A stretch of 64,000 nt of DNA from Methanobrevibacter arboriphilus JCM 13429 = DSM 1125 (GCF_002072215.1 NZ_JXMW01000003.1:218749-282748), one strand, 5' to 3'. Shown: positions 10,064 to 20,841, counted from the first letter of the stretch. A program made the numbers and translations. Notes: generated by a model not told the origin, from the letters alone.

Positions 10064-10865
10064 ACTCTAAAGACAGTAAATTAAATTTAAAGGAATTTTA
10101 GTAAACCAAATTTAAAGGAATATGATAGATAATATTTATAGATTTAATGGCGAGAAAAATTTATATTATTATCTATTTTTATTAAAATCTTTATTTAAAG
10201 CCTTTATTTTACTAAAATCCTTTATTTATTAAAAAATTTTATTTATTAAAAACCTTTATTTACTAAAAATTTTTATAGAAGAAAATAAATTTAAGATATT
10301 GAAATTATGTACCCTCTTTAATATATATTAAGAATCGCTCATCTGATTAATCCATATTTCATCGTTAGAGTTTATCAATATCTTTTTTATTTTTCTTCTT
10401 TTTTTTAGTAATCTTAAATATTATATTAAAAAGTAGACTTAAACTCATTACATATTAATTATATTGCTAATAATATTATTATTAGTATTACTATTAGTAT
10501 TACTATTAGTATTACTATTAGTATTATTAGTAATTGTATTGTTAATATTATTAGTATTATTATTAATATTAGTATTATTACTATTGTTGTTAACATTAGT
10601 AGTATTGTTAATGGTATTATTGTTTTTTAATATAATGTTATTATGATAAATTTAATATTGATGAAAATACAAACTATTTATAATATAATTAAAAAATTTA
10701 TGATTAATATTTTTACTTTATAAGTAATATTTTTATTATTATTTAATATATTTACTTGTTATTTAGTATAATTTTAGAATTAATATTTATAATATTTGTT
10801 TATATATGATTATTTGTATGTAGATTTTTAAAATAAATTTTTAATGTATTTTTGATTGTTTTATA
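10064..10865. other. AT-rich spacer with short tandem repeats
   Basis: No gene recognised. After fdhB comes an array of CCTTTATTTACTAAAAA-like units (about 10165-10285), then the short patch at 10310-10375 with higher GC. A (TATTAGTATTAC)n tract occupies 10466-10625 and gives a spurious poly-Leu/Val frame. Confidence 0.55.
10466..10625. repeat. 12-bp microsatellite-like array
   Basis: ACTATTAGTATT is repeated about four times in register from 10488, flanked by degenerate ATT/AGT triplets. The period is a multiple of three, so all three frames stay open and encode low-complexity Leu/Val, Ile/Ser or Tyr/Tyr; no ribosome binding site is present. Confidence 0.75.
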
Positions 10866-10883
10866 GTGTTGGGGAGTGTTAAA

Positions 10884-11684
10884 ATTAAAATAATTTCTGT
10901 TGTGGGTAAGAAAGATACTGGTAAAACTTCATTAACTGTTAAAATAATAAAAGAATTGAGAAAAAGGAGTTTTAAAGTTGCTACCATCAAACATTCTCAT
11001 CATATGCTTGAAATGGATCGGGAAAATACTGATACATGGAAACATAAAGAGGCTGGTTCTGAAACAGTTGTTGGGATAGGTAGTCGAACTTTTTTTAACA
11101 TAAATAAAGATTTGTCTTTAGAGAGACTTCTATTTTTGATAAAGCTGATTGATGAGCCGGATTTTGTTGTGGTTGAAGGATTCAAAAATTATAATTATGC
11201 AAAAATTTCAACATCAAAGGAAATTAATGATGAATTTACATTAAAGAATGTGGATGCATTAAATATTAAAGATTCTGAAATACCAAAACTTGTTGATCTA
11301 ATTGAAAATTATAGTTATGATATTTTAGATACATTATACATTGATAATTGTGGTCTTAATGATGCTGAATCCATTGGAAAAGCTATAATAAGTCAATCTC
11401 AGGAAAGAAAAGATAATGAAAAAGAGAATATAAAAGAGAATAAAGAAGAAAATAAAGAAGAAAATGAAAAGAAGGAAATTCAAAAGCAGTTGAAAGAACT
11501 TGAAGTTGAAGATGTTGAGGTTCTTCTTTCTATTAATGAAAAAGTAATTGGTGTGAACTCTTTTGTAAGTAGTTTCATGAAAAATAGTATCCTTGGAATG
11601 TTAAATTCTCTCAAAACTGAAGAATATGGGATAAAAGACTTTGACAAAGTGGAACTTGTGATTAACAATGGAAACAAAAAATAA
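10884..11684 (+). CDS. mobB: MobB-like molybdopterin-guanine dinucleotide protein, apparent ATT start
   Basis: P-loop GTPase of the MobB family, which assists attachment of GMP to molybdopterin. With initiation at ATT (10884) the protein begins [16 protein letters not shown] after the initiator, which matches the usual MobB N-terminus; GGGGAG lies seven bases upstream. The in-frame GTG at 10866 and TTG at 10869 are upstream of or inside that ribosome binding site and would add six residues. MobB features are the Walker [15 protein letters not shown] with the following [10 protein letters not shown], and [11 protein letters not shown] (Walker B-like). After about residue 165 comes a Lys/Glu-rich linker, then a 65-residue C-terminal domain. 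The 266-residue gene overlaps moaA by 17 bases. Confidence 0.85.
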   Translation: MKIISVVGKKDTGKTSLTVKIIKELRKRSFKVATIKHSHHMLEMDRENTDTWKHKEAGSETVVGIGSRTFFNINKDLSLERLLFLIKLIDEPDFVVVEGFKNYNYAKISTSKEINDEFTLKNVDALNIKDSEIPKLVDLIENYSYDILDTLYIDNCGLNDAESIGKAIISQSQERKDNEKENIKENKEENKEENEKKEIQKQLKELEVEDVEVLLSINEKVIGVNSFVSSFMKNSILGMLNSLKTEEYGIKDFDKVELVINNGNKK

Positions 11685-12684
11685 TATCGAAGAGAGACTA
11701 TCTCCTTTTTTAGAGGATAATTTTGATAATAATTCTTTAAAAAATCTTTCAAAAAAAGTTGAAGATAGATACAATCGTCCAATAATTTCTCTTAGACTTT
11801 CTATAACTAATAGGTGTAATATAAATTGTTTATACTGTCATCATGATGGGATGATGCCTTCAAGTAATGAGATGACTTCTGATGAAATTTTTCAGATTTT
11901 AAAAATAGCTAAAACATTGGGCGTTGAAAAAATAAGGTTTTCTGGTGGTGAACCACTTATTAGAAAGGATATTGTTGAAATTATTGAGAAAACTGCTTCT
12001 TTAAATTTTAAAGATATATCTATAACTACTAATGGAATTTTGTTAGCTAAATATGCTGAGGATCTTTTTAATGCAGGTCTAACTAGAGTTAATGTTAGCT
12101 TTGATACTCTTGATCCTGAAACTTATAAAAAAATTACAACAAAAAATTATCTTAAAGAAGCAAAAAAAGGTGTTTTAAAAGCTGTTGAGGCAGGATTAAA
12201 CCCAGTTAAGTTAAACATGGTTGTGATGAAGAATATTAATGATAATGAAGTTATGGAAATGTTTGAATTTGCAAAAGAAAATGGACTTGTTCTTCAGTTA
12301 ATTGAACTTATGAAATCTGAAAACTGTGATGATAATGCTTTTAGTGAAGAATATCATTTTGATGTTGGTTTAATAGAAAAAAAATTAGCAAAAATGGCAA
12401 AAAAAGTCAGAACTCGTAAATTTATGCAGGATAGGAAAAAATACTTTATTGATGATGGTGAAATTGAAGTTGTTAGACCAATGGATAACACTAAATTTTG
12501 TGAAAATTGCACTAGACTTAGAATAACTCCTGAAGGAAAAATTAAACCTTGTTTACTTAGAAATGATAATCTTATTGATATAATCACTCCTTTAAGAGAG
12601 GGAGCTTCTGAAGATAGGCTTCGAAAAATCTTTTTAGAGGGAATAAGTAATAGAGAACCTTATTATATTAATAATAATGAATAG
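11668..12684 (+). CDS. moaA: GTP 3',8-cyclase MoaA
   Basis: Radical SAM enzyme for the first step of molybdopterin biosynthesis. The 338-residue protein has the SAM-cluster motif CNINCLYC (about residues 49-56), the glycine-rich [11 protein letters not shown], and the second-cluster region [18 protein letters not shown] near the C-terminus, all diagnostic of MoaA. Compared with bacterial MoaA there is an N-terminal extension of about 30 residues before [17 protein letters not shown], and no terminal Gly-Gly. Translation is probably coupled to mobB, whose end it overlaps. Together they supply cofactor for FdhA and FwdB encoded on either side. Confidence 0.92.
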   Translation: METKNNIEERLSPFLEDNFDNNSLKNLSKKVEDRYNRPIISLRLSITNRCNINCLYCHHDGMMPSSNEMTSDEIFQILKIAKTLGVEKIRFSGGEPLIRKDIVEIIEKTASLNFKDISITTNGILLAKYAEDLFNAGLTRVNVSFDTLDPETYKKITTKNYLKEAKKGVLKAVEAGLNPVKLNMVVMKNINDNEVMEMFEFAKENGLVLQLIELMKSENCDDNAFSEEYHFDVGLIEKKLAKMAKKVRTRKFMQDRKKYFIDDGEIEVVRPMDNTKFCENCTRLRITPEGKIKPCLLRNDNLIDIITPLREGASEDRLRKIFLEGISNREPYYINNNE

Positions 12685-13209
12685 ATTTTTTAATTATAAA
12701 CTTTTAATTATAAAATTTTTAATTATAAAACTTTTTATTTATAATTTATTTTTTATATTCTTTTATTTTTTATTAATATATTCTTTTATTAATAAAATTT
12801 CTATTAAATATTTTTAAGTACTTTATTCTAATTTCATATTCAATTTTAATTTCATATTTTATGCATTCATTTTTATTACTTGTTTTTATTTATTTTTACT
12901 TTAATTTTTATTATCTTATTTTTATTATTTTTAGGTATTTATTTTTAGTATTTTTGGTTTTAGTTTTTAGTATTTTTTGATTTTTATTTATATATTAAAA
13001 TTTTCAAAATAATGATTTTGGAACCCCTAATTTTACCAATTTTTGATAGAAATTTGAATTTTTTAATAATTCTTTTATTTTAATTTTAAGTGATATTAGT
13101 CTTTTTACTTATTTTAAAATTAATATAATATATTATTTTAAATAAATAATCTTATAAATAGCTTTAAATATTTTTATACTAATTTTTAACATTTTTTAAA
13201 AATTTTAAA
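12685..13209. other. AT-rich spacer upstream of the fwd operon
   Basis: No gene visible. AATTATAAAACTTTT-like units follow moaA (12690-12740), then T-rich sequence with TTTTTATTATTTT runs. GATTTTGGAACCCCTAATTTT near 13013 is the only GC-richer patch. Confidence 0.5.
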
Positions 13210-13226
13210 TGTGTTGATTCTACACA
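13210..13226. promoter_or_regulatory. Operator 1, TGTGT-N7-ACACA
   Basis: The palindrome TGTGTTGATTCTACACA lies immediately upstream of the TATA-like box ACTATATAAATT (13228-13239) of the fwd operon. The same spacing and half-sites recur at 13287-13303. The placement fits a transcription factor site; identity of the factor is inferred. Confidence 0.55.
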
Positions 13227-13227
13227 C

Positions 13228-13239
13228 TACTATATAAAT
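13228..13239 (+). promoter_or_regulatory. Putative TATA box of the fwd operon
   Basis: ACTATATAAATT lies between the two palindromes and about 75 bases upstream of the first gene; transcription would start near 13260. It is read by eye and has no experimental support here. Confidence 0.45.
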
Positions 13240-13285
13240 TTTTCGGCATGATTCTAGTAGGCATCTTTATATTAATAGAAATTAA

Positions 13286-13304
13286 ATGTGTATATAATAC
13301 ACAT
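13286..13304. promoter_or_regulatory. Operator 2, TGTGT-N7-ACACA
   Basis: ATGTGTATATAATACACAT is a near-perfect 19-base palindrome with the same TGTGT-N7-ACACA core as operator 1, 77 bases away centre to centre. It ends next to the GGTGAG ribosome binding site of the first fwd gene, so a bound protein would block transcription or translation. Confidence 0.6.
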
Positions 13305-13315
13305 GGTGAGAGAAC

Positions 13316-13792
13316 ATGCCAAATCATATTGCTTCTGGTCTTAAATACTTAGCTGCAATTGAGCTGAAAAAACAAGGTTTTAATCAGCAAATGATTGCAG
13401 ACGAACTTGATATTGATCGTTCAACTGTTTCACATTATCTTAACGGTCGAAATTTATCATGGAATTCTATCGAGGTAGCTAAGACTATAACAAATATGTG
13501 TCCTAAAGATTTTTTAATTATGACACAGACATTGTTTAAAGATGAACAAAAAACCCGTAAAATTGCTTTAATTTGTAAGAATGGGGATTATCATGCAGAA
13601 GTTTCAGATTCATGTATTGGGTGTGGATTATGTGTAGATTTGTGCTTAATGAAGGCAGTCAGTTTAGACTCTTTGAAAGCTCAGATAGACTCCATTTACT
13701 GTTGTGGGTGTCTTCTTTGTGAAGAAGGATGTCCAACAAATTCTATAAAAATTTTGGAGGTAAAAAATGATCGCGAATACGAAAGAAGTTAA
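13316..13792 (+). CDS. fwdH: FwdH-like HTH protein with two 4Fe-4S motifs
   Basis: The 158-residue protein combines an N-terminal helix-turn-helix ([24 protein letters not shown], about residues 19-43) with a C-terminal ferredoxin-like part. That part holds [12 protein letters not shown] and [12 protein letters not shown], two near-standard CxxCxxCxxxC motifs. It is placed exactly where fwdH occurs in fwdHFGDACB of Methanothermobacter, and I use that name on position. The domain make-up is that of an iron-sulfur transcription regulator rather than a simple electron carrier. Two palindromes flank its promoter, so autoregulation of the operon in response to redox or cluster state is a reasonable inference. 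Its end overlaps fwdF by 26 bases. Confidence 0.75.
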   Translation: MPNHIASGLKYLAAIELKKQGFNQQMIADELDIDRSTVSHYLNGRNLSWNSIEVAKTITNMCPKDFLIMTQTLFKDEQKTRKIALICKNGDYHAEVSDSCIGCGLCVDLCLMKAVSLDSLKAQIDSIYCCGCLLCEEGCPTNSIKILEVKNDREYERS

Positions 13793-14804
13793 AGATGAAG
13801 GCTTTGACATTAAAAGATCAGCAGAAGAAGTAAGGAATTTATCTTTCAAAGATCATATTTGTATCGGCTGTGGGATATGCGAATCTACTTGTCCAGTAGA
13901 TGCTATAACTGTTGATGATATGGGTCCTATTGTAAGAGAAGAAGTAGATGTTTCTAAAATCGACATTGATAAAGATAAATGTGTTCTTTGTGGTATGTGT
14001 AGTGGGTTATGTCCAGTAAATGCATTGGATTTCACTATAGATAATGAACCTATTTCTACTATTGATGCATATCCTCATTATATTGCATCTGCTGAAATTG
14101 ACGATGATACTTGTATTTATTGTCAAAGATGTGAAGTTGCATGTCCTAGAGAGGCTATAACTATAGCTAGGTCTTTACCAGAAAGATCTGATTTAGTTAC
14201 TGGTGAAATAGAAGTTGATGAGGAAACTTGTATCCATTGTGGAATATGTGATGAAATGTGCCCAGCTGATGCTATAGATGTAGATAGAACTCCTGGTGCT
14301 GAAAATATTGAAATTAACAAAGATAAATGTGTATATTGTTTAATTTGTAAGAAATCATGTCCTGTAAATGCAATTAAAGCAGCTTGTAGGATTTGTTCTT
14401 ATGGAGAATATGATATAGATCCAGCAGATGCTGTAACTACTGGAAGTTCTTTTATTGATGATGAACTTTGTGTAAAATGTGGTTGGTGTGAAGAAATTTG
14501 TCCTGTTGATGCTGCTAAAGTTAAAAAACAGTATGAAGGAACTTTAGATATAGATCAAGACAAATGTACTGTCTGTGGAACTTGTATCGATGTTTGTCCT
14601 TGTGACGTTTTATCATTCCCTGAGTCTCCTGGACCAGCTACTGTAGTTAATAATATCAACAAAGATGAGCAATATTGTATACATTGTGGTGCATGTGAAA
14701 GAGCATGTCCTGTTGATGCTATTGATGTTAAAATTACTAATGTTGATCACACTCCAACTAAATCTAAATCTTGGATAGAGAAATTTGAGGCTTTAAAAAA
14801 CTAA
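13767..14804 (+). CDS. fwdF: Formylmethanofuran dehydrogenase polyferredoxin FwdF
   Basis: The 345-residue polyferredoxin carries eight CxxCxxCxxxCP motifs: [84 protein letters not shown] and [12 protein letters not shown]. Cysteines of adjacent motifs pair to bind about eight 4Fe-4S clusters that wire electrons into the FwdABCDFG complex, as in the Methanothermobacter wolfeii structure. ATG at 13767 has GGAGGT seven bases upstream and lies inside the end of the preceding gene, implying coupled translation. Confidence 0.93.
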   Translation: MIANTKEVKDEGFDIKRSAEEVRNLSFKDHICIGCGICESTCPVDAITVDDMGPIVREEVDVSKIDIDKDKCVLCGMCSGLCPVNALDFTIDNEPISTIDAYPHYIASAEIDDDTCIYCQRCEVACPREAITIARSLPERSDLVTGEIEVDEETCIHCGICDEMCPADAIDVDRTPGAENIEINKDKCVYCLICKKSCPVNAIKAACRICSYGEYDIDPADAVTTGSSFIDDELCVKCGWCEEICPVDAAKVKKQYEGTLDIDQDKCTVCGTCIDVCPCDVLSFPESPGPATVVNNINKDEQYCIHCGACERACPVDAIDVKITNVDHTPTKSKSWIEKFEALKN

Positions 14805-14862
14805 TAGCTAATAATAGTATTTAATACTATAATAATAAGCTATTTAATTATTTGGTGATTAT

Positions 14863-15093
14863 ATGGAACTTAAAGTAAATCAAGATAACTGCCTTGGATG
14901 TGGTGTATGTGTAGTTGCATGCCCAGTTAATGTTTCAATCAGTAACGATGTTGCTGGAGGGCATGGATCTAGAACAGAAGAAGTAATAATGATGGTTGAA
15001 AATGGTGTTATTAAGCTTTTCAGTGATGACAAATGTACCAAGTGTGGAACTTGTCAGATGTTCTGTCCTGTTGACGCCATATTTTTAGAATAG
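14863..15093 (+). CDS. fwdG: Formylmethanofuran dehydrogenase ferredoxin FwdG
   Basis: A 76-residue two-cluster ferredoxin with CLGCGVCVVACP near the N-terminus and CTKCGTCQMFCP near the C-terminus. FwdG sits between FwdF and the catalytic subunits in the complex and relays electrons to the W/Mo subunit. The start has GGTGATTAT directly upstream, and fwdD follows after 12 bases. Length and motif spacing match the family. Confidence 0.93.
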   Translation: MELKVNQDNCLGCGVCVVACPVNVSISNDVAGGHGSRTEEVIMMVENGVIKLFSDDKCTKCGTCQMFCPVDAIFLE

Positions 15094-15105
15094 AGGTGCT
15101 AAATT

Positions 15106-15645
15106 ATGACATATATTGAAAAACCACCTGTTCCAAATGTTGTTAAATATGATGAACCTATGGCAACTAAAAGAAATAAACTTGAAGTTATGTTAAATAC
15201 TGGGTCTGATATTTATCAAGGAGCATGTAAAAAGAGAGGTTCTACCTTAAAAGATGAATATAGGCATGCTTCTGGTACTGCTTATATGGATCCTAGAGAT
15301 ATGGCAAGATTAGGTGTCAAAAATTGGGACACTGCTTTAGTAAAAACTGACTGGGGAGAAGTTGTAGTTTTTACAGCTCATTCAAGAGATGCTCCTCATG
15401 AAGGTCAAATCTTTATTTGTAAAGGGCCATGGGCAAATGTTATTGTAAGTCCTGAGACTTACTGCTGTTGTGACCCTACTTACAAAGGAGTTGAAGCAAC
15501 CATTGAAAAAACTGATAAAGAACCGTTACTTATGGCTGATTTAATGGCAGAAGTTTATATGAAATATGATAAAGATGCTGAAAAATCTACTAATCGTTTA
15601 ACTGAAAAAAAGATTAATGTAGGTATAACCAAGCCAGAAGAATAG
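15106..15645 (+). CDS. fwdD: Formylmethanofuran dehydrogenase subunit D
   Basis: A 179-residue protein of the molydopterin dinucleotide-binding domain family, which supplies the C-terminal cofactor-binding domain missing from FwdB. The region [19 protein letters not shown] through [20 protein letters not shown] is characteristic of FwdD. It is about 50 residues longer than the roughly 130-residue proteins I recall from other Methanobacteriales, with extra sequence at both ends (an N-terminal Pro-rich segment and a C-terminal charged tail after residue 145). GAGGTGCTAAATT precedes the start. Confidence 0.88.
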   Translation: MTYIEKPPVPNVVKYDEPMATKRNKLEVMLNTGSDIYQGACKKRGSTLKDEYRHASGTAYMDPRDMARLGVKNWDTALVKTDWGEVVVFTAHSRDAPHEGQIFICKGPWANVIVSPETYCCCDPTYKGVEATIEKTDKEPLLMADLMAEVYMKYDKDAEKSTNRLTEKKINVGITKPEE

Positions 15646-15660
15646 ATAGGAGATGTAAAT

Positions 15661-17010
15661 ATGGCATATGAAGAACCAATTACAGACTATGATGAAATAG
15701 TTGAAAATTGTACTTGTGCTTTCTGTGGTTGTAATTGTGATGATTTGACCTATTTGATTAAAGATGGACATGTTGTGGGTGTAAGACATGCTTGTCGTTT
15801 AGGTGCAAGTAAAGTTATGGAAGATATGGATCAAAGATTATTAGTCCCTATGATTCGTAATGAAGAAGGAGATCTTGTTGAGACTGACTGGGACACTGCA
15901 TTAGATAAAGCTGCAGAACTTATTGCTGGATCTGTAAGACCAGTATTTTATGGTTGGAGTGAAACATCTGTTGAAACCATGAAGCATGGTATTAGACTAG
16001 GAGAACTCGTAGGCGCAGTTTTAGATAATCAAGCTACTATTTGTCACGGGCCTTCTCTTCAAGCTGTTCAAAATGCAGGATATCCTGTTAACACTTTGGG
16101 AGAAGTTAAAAATAGGGCTGATATGATTGTTTATTCTGGAAACAATGCAATGAATTCTCACCCAAGACATTTGGGAAGATATTCTGCTTTCCCTAGAGGA
16201 TACTTTAGAAAAAGAGGTCGATTTGATAAGACTATTGTTACTATGGATCCAAGATATACAGATACTGCAAAAATGTCTGATATATGGGTAGGATTTGAAC
16301 AAAATGGTGATTATGAATTTTATAATGCTATGAGGGCAGTTTTAAGAGGTAAAAAACTTAAAAAAGATGTAATATCTGGAATACCTAAGGAAGATATTGA
16401 AGATCTTGTTGAAGCTATGAAAACTACTCAATATGGTTCTCTTTTCTTTGGTTTAGGATTAACTCATACTTTGTCTAAACAAAGAAATATTGATATTGCA
16501 ATTAATTTAATTCAAGATTTAAACAAGTTTACTAAATGGAATTTAGTACCTATGAGAGGACACTTTAACGTTAATGGATTTAATATTTTCATGGCATTTG
16601 AAATGGGATTCCCATACGGTGTTGACTTTTCAAGAGGTTATCCAAGATATATGAATGGTGAAACTAACACTATTGATTTGTTAACAAGAGAAGAACCAGA
16701 TGTATTTATGGTAATAGCTGCTGATCCTGGAGCTCACTTCCCTGGTGGGGCTAACAGACACTTAGCTAATATTCCTGTTATACAAATTGATATTCATTGG
16801 GGTCCTTCCACAGAAATTGCTGATATTGTTTTACCAGGTTCTTTCATTGGTGTAGAAGCTGCTGGAACTAGTTATAGGATGGATGGTGTTCCAATTTACA
16901 TGAAAAAGGCTATTGATAAACCTGAAACTTGTAGGGACGACGAATGGATTGTTAGAGAACTCCATGAAAGAGTTCAGAAAATTAAAGGCTCACAGATAGC
17001 TAGTAAATAA
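15661..17010 (+). CDS. fwdB: Formylmethanofuran dehydrogenase subunit B (W/Mo)
   Basis: Catalytic subunit that reduces CO2 to formate with a tungsto- or molybdopterin cofactor. The 449-residue protein has the N-terminal cluster motif [10 protein letters not shown] (residues 19-28) with Cys45, and the active-site segment ATICHGPS with Cys128 as the expected metal ligand; it is cysteine, not selenocysteine. Cofactor-binding stretches are [24 protein letters not shown] and [12 protein letters not shown]. It lies between fwdD and fwdA, whereas in Methanothermobacter fwdB is reported as the last gene of the operon. GGAGATGTAAAT precedes the start. Confidence 0.95.
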   Translation: MAYEEPITDYDEIVENCTCAFCGCNCDDLTYLIKDGHVVGVRHACRLGASKVMEDMDQRLLVPMIRNEEGDLVETDWDTALDKAAELIAGSVRPVFYGWSETSVETMKHGIRLGELVGAVLDNQATICHGPSLQAVQNAGYPVNTLGEVKNRADMIVYSGNNAMNSHPRHLGRYSAFPRGYFRKRGRFDKTIVTMDPRYTDTAKMSDIWVGFEQNGDYEFYNAMRAVLRGKKLKKDVISGIPKEDIEDLVEAMKTTQYGSLFFGLGLTHTLSKQRNIDIAINLIQDLNKFTKWNLVPMRGHFNVNGFNIFMAFEMGFPYGVDFSRGYPRYMNGETNTIDLLTREEPDVFMVIAADPGAHFPGGANRHLANIPVIQIDIHWGPSTEIADIVLPGSFIGVEAAGTSYRMDGVPIYMKKAIDKPETCRDDEWIVRELHERVQKIKGSQIASK

Positions 17011-17022
17011 ATAGGTGATCTA

Positions 17023-18732
17023 ATGGAATACATAATTAAAAATGGTATCGTTTATGATCCTACTAATAAAGTAGATGGGGAAAAGAAAGACGTAATGTTT
17101 AAAGATGGTAAAATTGTTGACAGCGTCTCTTCTGATGCTAAAGTGTTAGATGCAACTGATAAAGTTGTAATGGCTGCTGGTGTTGATCCTCATTCTCATA
17201 TTGCTGGGCCAAAATTAGTTGTAGGAAGATTATATAGGCCTGAAGATTCAAGAAAAGGGATTAAACCTAAAACAGCTACTACTCGTGCAGAGACTGGATT
17301 TTCTATACCAAGTTGTCCGACAACTGGTTATAGATATTCTAGAATGGGGTATGGAACTGTTGTGGAAGCAGCTATGCCTCCTTTGGAAGCAAAACACACT
17401 CATGAAGAGATTTTAGCAATTCCTAATCTTGATATTCCAGCATTATCATTATTTGGTAATAACTGGTTTGTATTAGAATATGCAAAAGAAAATAATATTG
17501 ATGATTTAGCTACTTTTATTTCAAAGTGGTTAAAAATCACAAGAGGTTATGGAGTTAAAATAGTAAACCCTGGTGGTAGTGAAGCTTGGGGTTGGGGTAT
17601 GAATGTACATGGGTTAGATGACCCTGTTCCTTATTGGGATGTTACTTCTCGTGAAGTTATCCATGCATTAGCAGAAGCTAATGAAAAGTTAGGACTTCCA
17701 CATTCAATTCATCTCCACCCTAATGATTTAGGCCATCCAGGTAATTATAATACTACAATAGACACTATGGATCTTATAAAAGATATATCCAAAAATTCTC
17801 CTGTAAGAGATCAAACTGTTCACATGACTCATATTCAATATCACTCTTATGCTGGAACTAACTGGAGAGATTTTGAATCTGGTGCTGAAGATGTGGCAAA
17901 ATTCATTAATAAAAATGATTATGTTACTTGTGATGTTGGTCAAATCACTTTAGATGAAACCACTACCATGACAGCAGATGCTCCTATGGAATTTGATCTT
18001 CATCAATTAAATGGGCTTAAATGGGCTAACAAAGATATTGAACTTGAAACAGCTGCGGGTATTGTTCCATTTATTTATTCTGGAAGAAACAGTGTACACT
18101 CTGTACAATGGGCTATTGGTCTTGAAATGTTTTTAATGGTTGATAATCCATGGCAAGTCATGTTAACTACTGACAGTCCTAATGCTGGTCCTTTCATAAG
18201 ATATCCTAGAGTTATTTCTTGGTTGATGAGTAATAAACGCAGAACTGAAATGATTGAAAATGGTGAAGTTCATAAGGCTGTTGGAAGAAAATCAGTTCTT
18301 GCAACTTTAGATCGTGAGTATGACTTTAATGAAATTGCTACTATTTCAAGAGCTGCTCCTGCTAAAGCTTATGGATTTACTGATAGAGGTCATTTAGGTG
18401 TTGGAGCTAGAGCTGATGTAGCTGTATATGATATTAACCCTAATGATATTGATCCTTCTAAAGAGTATGAAACTATTGAACATGCATTTGGTAATGCTAA
18501 TTTAACTGTTAAAGATGGTCAAATTATTGTTCAAAATGGAGATATTGTTTCTACTAAAGAAAGTCAAACTATCTGGACTAATGTTAAAGGTATTGAAGAG
18601 AAAGAAAATGCACTTATGGAAAAAATCATGCCAGTATTTGATAAGTACTATACTATTAAATTTGAAAATTATGTGGTACATGATCATTATGTGCATAACC
18701 CAATTGAGGTTAATGTCCAAGCAGGCAAATAG
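17023..18732 (+). CDS. fwdA: Formylmethanofuran dehydrogenase subunit A (amidohydrolase)
   Basis: Zinc amidohydrolase-type subunit that condenses formate with methanofuran. The 569-residue protein shows DPHSHIAG (the HxH metal ligands, about residues 57-64), [25 protein letters not shown] and [10 protein letters not shown], the latter carrying the catalytic Asp. It follows fwdB by 12 bases with AGGTGATCTA as ribosome binding site. In the known complex formate made by FwdB travels through a tunnel to this subunit; the complete gene set here supports the same arrangement. Confidence 0.95.
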   Translation: MEYIIKNGIVYDPTNKVDGEKKDVMFKDGKIVDSVSSDAKVLDATDKVVMAAGVDPHSHIAGPKLVVGRLYRPEDSRKGIKPKTATTRAETGFSIPSCPTTGYRYSRMGYGTVVEAAMPPLEAKHTHEEILAIPNLDIPALSLFGNNWFVLEYAKENNIDDLATFISKWLKITRGYGVKIVNPGGSEAWGWGMNVHGLDDPVPYWDVTSREVIHALAEANEKLGLPHSIHLHPNDLGHPGNYNTTIDTMDLIKDISKNSPVRDQTVHMTHIQYHSYAGTNWRDFESGAEDVAKFINKNDYVTCDVGQITLDETTTMTADAPMEFDLHQLNGLKWANKDIELETAAGIVPFIYSGRNSVHSVQWAIGLEMFLMVDNPWQVMLTTDSPNAGPFIRYPRVISWLMSNKRRTEMIENGEVHKAVGRKSVLATLDREYDFNEIATISRAAPAKAYGFTDRGHLGVGARADVAVYDINPNDIDPSKEYETIEHAFGNANLTVKDGQIIVQNGDIVSTKESQTIWTNVKGIEEKENALMEKIMPVFDKYYTIKFENYVVHDHYVHNPIEVNVQAGK

Positions 18733-18750
18733 GAACTAGAGGTGTTTAAT

Positions 18751-19560
18751 TTGAAAACTATAACTTTTAATCAAAAAAAGACTTCTTCAATAGCACTTGA
18801 ATTTGATGAATTAATTCCTGATGAAATTTATGGTTGGGATAAATCTGATTTTGATAAATATATGGTGCCTATTGGGAATTCCAGATTTCCACTTTCTGAT
18901 TACTTTGATGTAGAAGTGGAAGGAGAAGCTGATTCTCCTGCTCAAGTTAAAATGGTTCTTAATGGAGATTTGGGTAGAGTTAAGTATATTGGTGCTAAGA
19001 TGACTGATGGTCAAGTTATTGCTAACAGTAGTGTAGATCTTCACTGTGGTGCTGAAATGGCTGGAGGTAGCATACTTGTTAATGGTGATGCTGAAAGTTA
19101 TGCTGGCAGGGAAATGACTGGTGGAAATCTAGAAATCATTGGTAATGTAAAAGAATTCTGTGGTGCTTCTTATATAGGTGATTGGAGAGGTATGACTGGA
19201 GGAATCATTACTATTCATGGTAACGCTGGAAAGCAGTTAGGTGAATGTTTAACTGGTGGGGAAATACATGTTAAAGGTAACTGTGATATTCTCGCCGGTA
19301 TTCACATGAACAAAGGTCTTATTCAAATTGATGGTGATGTCACTAGATGGCCTGGTGGTCAAATGCAAAATGGGGATATTGTTATCAATGGAACTCTTTC
19401 AAGATTCCTTGAAGGTTTTGAACAAGAAGAAGTTGTTAAAAATCCAACCATTGCTGGAAAATCTTTTTCAGGAAATTATATAAAGTTTACTGGGGATATT
19501 GCTAGAAATGGTAAAGGAAGTCTCTATTTAGCTGCAGAAAAAAATAGACATTTGCTCTAA
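18751..19560 (+). CDS. fwdC: Formylmethanofuran dehydrogenase subunit C, TTG start
   Basis: A 269-residue protein of the GXGXG beta-helix family related to the C-terminal domain of glutamate synthase. It shows repeated glycine-rich turns such as [41 protein letters not shown] and [10 protein letters not shown]. It is a structural and cofactor-embracing subunit of the Fwd complex. The in-frame GTG at 18742 is part of GAGGTG, the ribosome binding site, so TTG at 18751 is the more likely start. It ends the operon; an oligo-T rich stretch follows at 19570-19605. Confidence 0.92.
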   Translation: MKTITFNQKKTSSIALEFDELIPDEIYGWDKSDFDKYMVPIGNSRFPLSDYFDVEVEGEADSPAQVKMVLNGDLGRVKYIGAKMTDGQVIANSSVDLHCGAEMAGGSILVNGDAESYAGREMTGGNLEIIGNVKEFCGASYIGDWRGMTGGIITIHGNAGKQLGECLTGGEIHVKGNCDILAGIHMNKGLIQIDGDVTRWPGGQMQNGDIVINGTLSRFLEGFEQEEVVKNPTIAGKSFSGNYIKFTGDIARNGKGSLYLAAEKNRHLL

Positions 19561-20016
19561 TTTAACCAACTTTCTTTTTTATTTTTTTTATTTTTTTTTT
19601 ATTTATTAATATTTATTAATTGCAATTAAGGAGATATATTAATTTTAATATGATATTTTTATATTTATTATCATTTTTAGAATCTTATTCTAAAAAATTA
19701 TCCTGTAAAATCTAAAATTAGAAAATTTAAAATAGTTATTAGAATAATTATTAAAATAATTAAAACATATTATATTATATAGATTTAGATATGATATTTT
19801 AAAAATATGATATTAAAATTAATAGAGTCAATAATTAATAGGATCAAATAATTAATTTGATCAAAAATAATTAATATGATTAAATAGTTGAGATGATAAA
19901 TAATTAATTAGTTAAATTTATTAATTTAGTAGATTTATATAAATCAACAATTTTTAGATGTTAATGACTGATAAAAATTATTTTATCAATTATCCAATCT
20001 GGATTAAGTGATATTT
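19561..20016. other. AT-rich spacer with AATTAAT/GATCAAA repeats
   Basis: T-rich runs right after fwdC (TTTTTTATTTTTTTTATTTTT, 19573-19602) are a likely terminator zone. Then ATAATTAATNGGATCAAA-like units recur between 19825 and 19910. No gene visible. Confidence 0.5.
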
Positions 20017-20310
20017 ATGAAAGAAGAAATTGTTTTAAAGCCTGATGAAGCTTTAGAATATGTTAAATTGAATGTAAAAGAAGAAGATGTGTTAGAATTA
20101 TCTTATAATAGAGTTTATGCTCCAGGAGATGTCTTAAACATACAAGTTGAAGAAGAATTTGGGGAAGAAAACGTCATTGTTTCTTTACATTTAAATGGAG
20201 AACTTGTTAGTGATGTTGTTAGAGTTAATTTAAATGACATTAAAGATGATTTATTAGAAATAGGTCATATTAGTGGTGAAAAAGAGACTATTATTGTTAT
20301 TGAAGATTAA
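20017..20310 (+). CDS. Unrecognised small protein, tandem paralog 1
   Basis: A 97-residue acidic soluble protein that I do not recognise. Its core ALEYVKLNVKEEDVLELSYNR followed by V-Y-A-P-G-D-V-L-N-I is closely matched by the next gene, so the two arose by tandem duplication. The pattern suggests alternating helix and strands, with no Cys cluster, membrane helix or signal peptide. GTG at 20008 is in frame but belongs to the AAGTGATATTT ribosome binding site; ATG at 20017 is preferred. The pair lies between the fwd operon and the convergent mod operon, so a link to Mo/W metabolism is possible but unproven. Confidence 0.75.
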   Translation: MKEEIVLKPDEALEYVKLNVKEEDVLELSYNRVYAPGDVLNIQVEEEFGEENVIVSLHLNGELVSDVVRVNLNDIKDDLLEIGHISGEKETIIVIED

Positions 20311-20334
20311 TAAATGATATATGTGGGTGAGATT

Positions 20335-20646
20335 ATGAATACAACAGAATTTGAAATGGACTGTGATAAAGCTATTGAGTATATTAAAGAAAATGTTCAG
20401 ATTTATGACATATTAGAACTTTCTTATAACAGGGTTTTCACTCCAGGGGAAGTTTTAAATATTGATACTTCTGAGTATAATGGTAAAAGTGGTTTAAAAG
20501 TTGTTATTCATGTTTCTGAAGATACGTTTACCTCTACTGTTGAGGTAGATCTTGAAGAAGTTAAAGAAGAGTTGATTGAAGTTATTCATATACCACAAAA
20601 TAAAGATGAAAAAATAGTAATTATAATTGATAAATGTGATATGTAG
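20335..20646 (+). CDS. Unrecognised small protein, tandem paralog 2
   Basis: A 103-residue protein similar in length and sequence to the gene 24 bases upstream: AIEYIKENVQIYDILELSYNR then VFTPGEVLNI, and a C-terminal VDLEEVKEELIEVIHI corresponding to VNLNDIKDDLLEIGHI. The conserved LSYNR and PG(D/E)VLNI blocks are probably functional. The start ATG at 20335 has GGGTGAGATT upstream; the ATG at 20314 lies too early. Its end faces modC, about 195 bases away. Function unknown. Confidence 0.75.
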   Translation: MNTTEFEMDCDKAIEYIKENVQIYDILELSYNRVFTPGEVLNIDTSEYNGKSGLKVVIHVSEDTFTSTVEVDLEEVKEELIEVIHIPQNKDEKIVIIIDKCDM

Positions 20647-20841
20647 ATATTTAATAATTATATTTAATTAATTTACTCTTTTTATTACTCTCTTTATTTA
20701 TTAACCTTCTTCGCTTATTAACTTTCTTTGTTTATTAAACTTTGCTTATTAATCTTTTTTATTAACTTTTTTGTTTATTAACTTTCTTTATTATTTTTTT
20801 TTGTTTAATCTAATTCTATTTTATCCTATATCTTATATATT

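Noticed and set aside
10464..10646. Leu/Val-rich 60-residue frame
   Set aside because: It is a translation of a 12-bp tandem repeat; other frames are equally open and there is no ribosome binding site.
6752..17010. Selenocysteine in FdhA or FwdB
   Set aside because: The active-site positions are ordinary cysteine codons (Cys137 and Cys128) and no in-frame TGA occurs.
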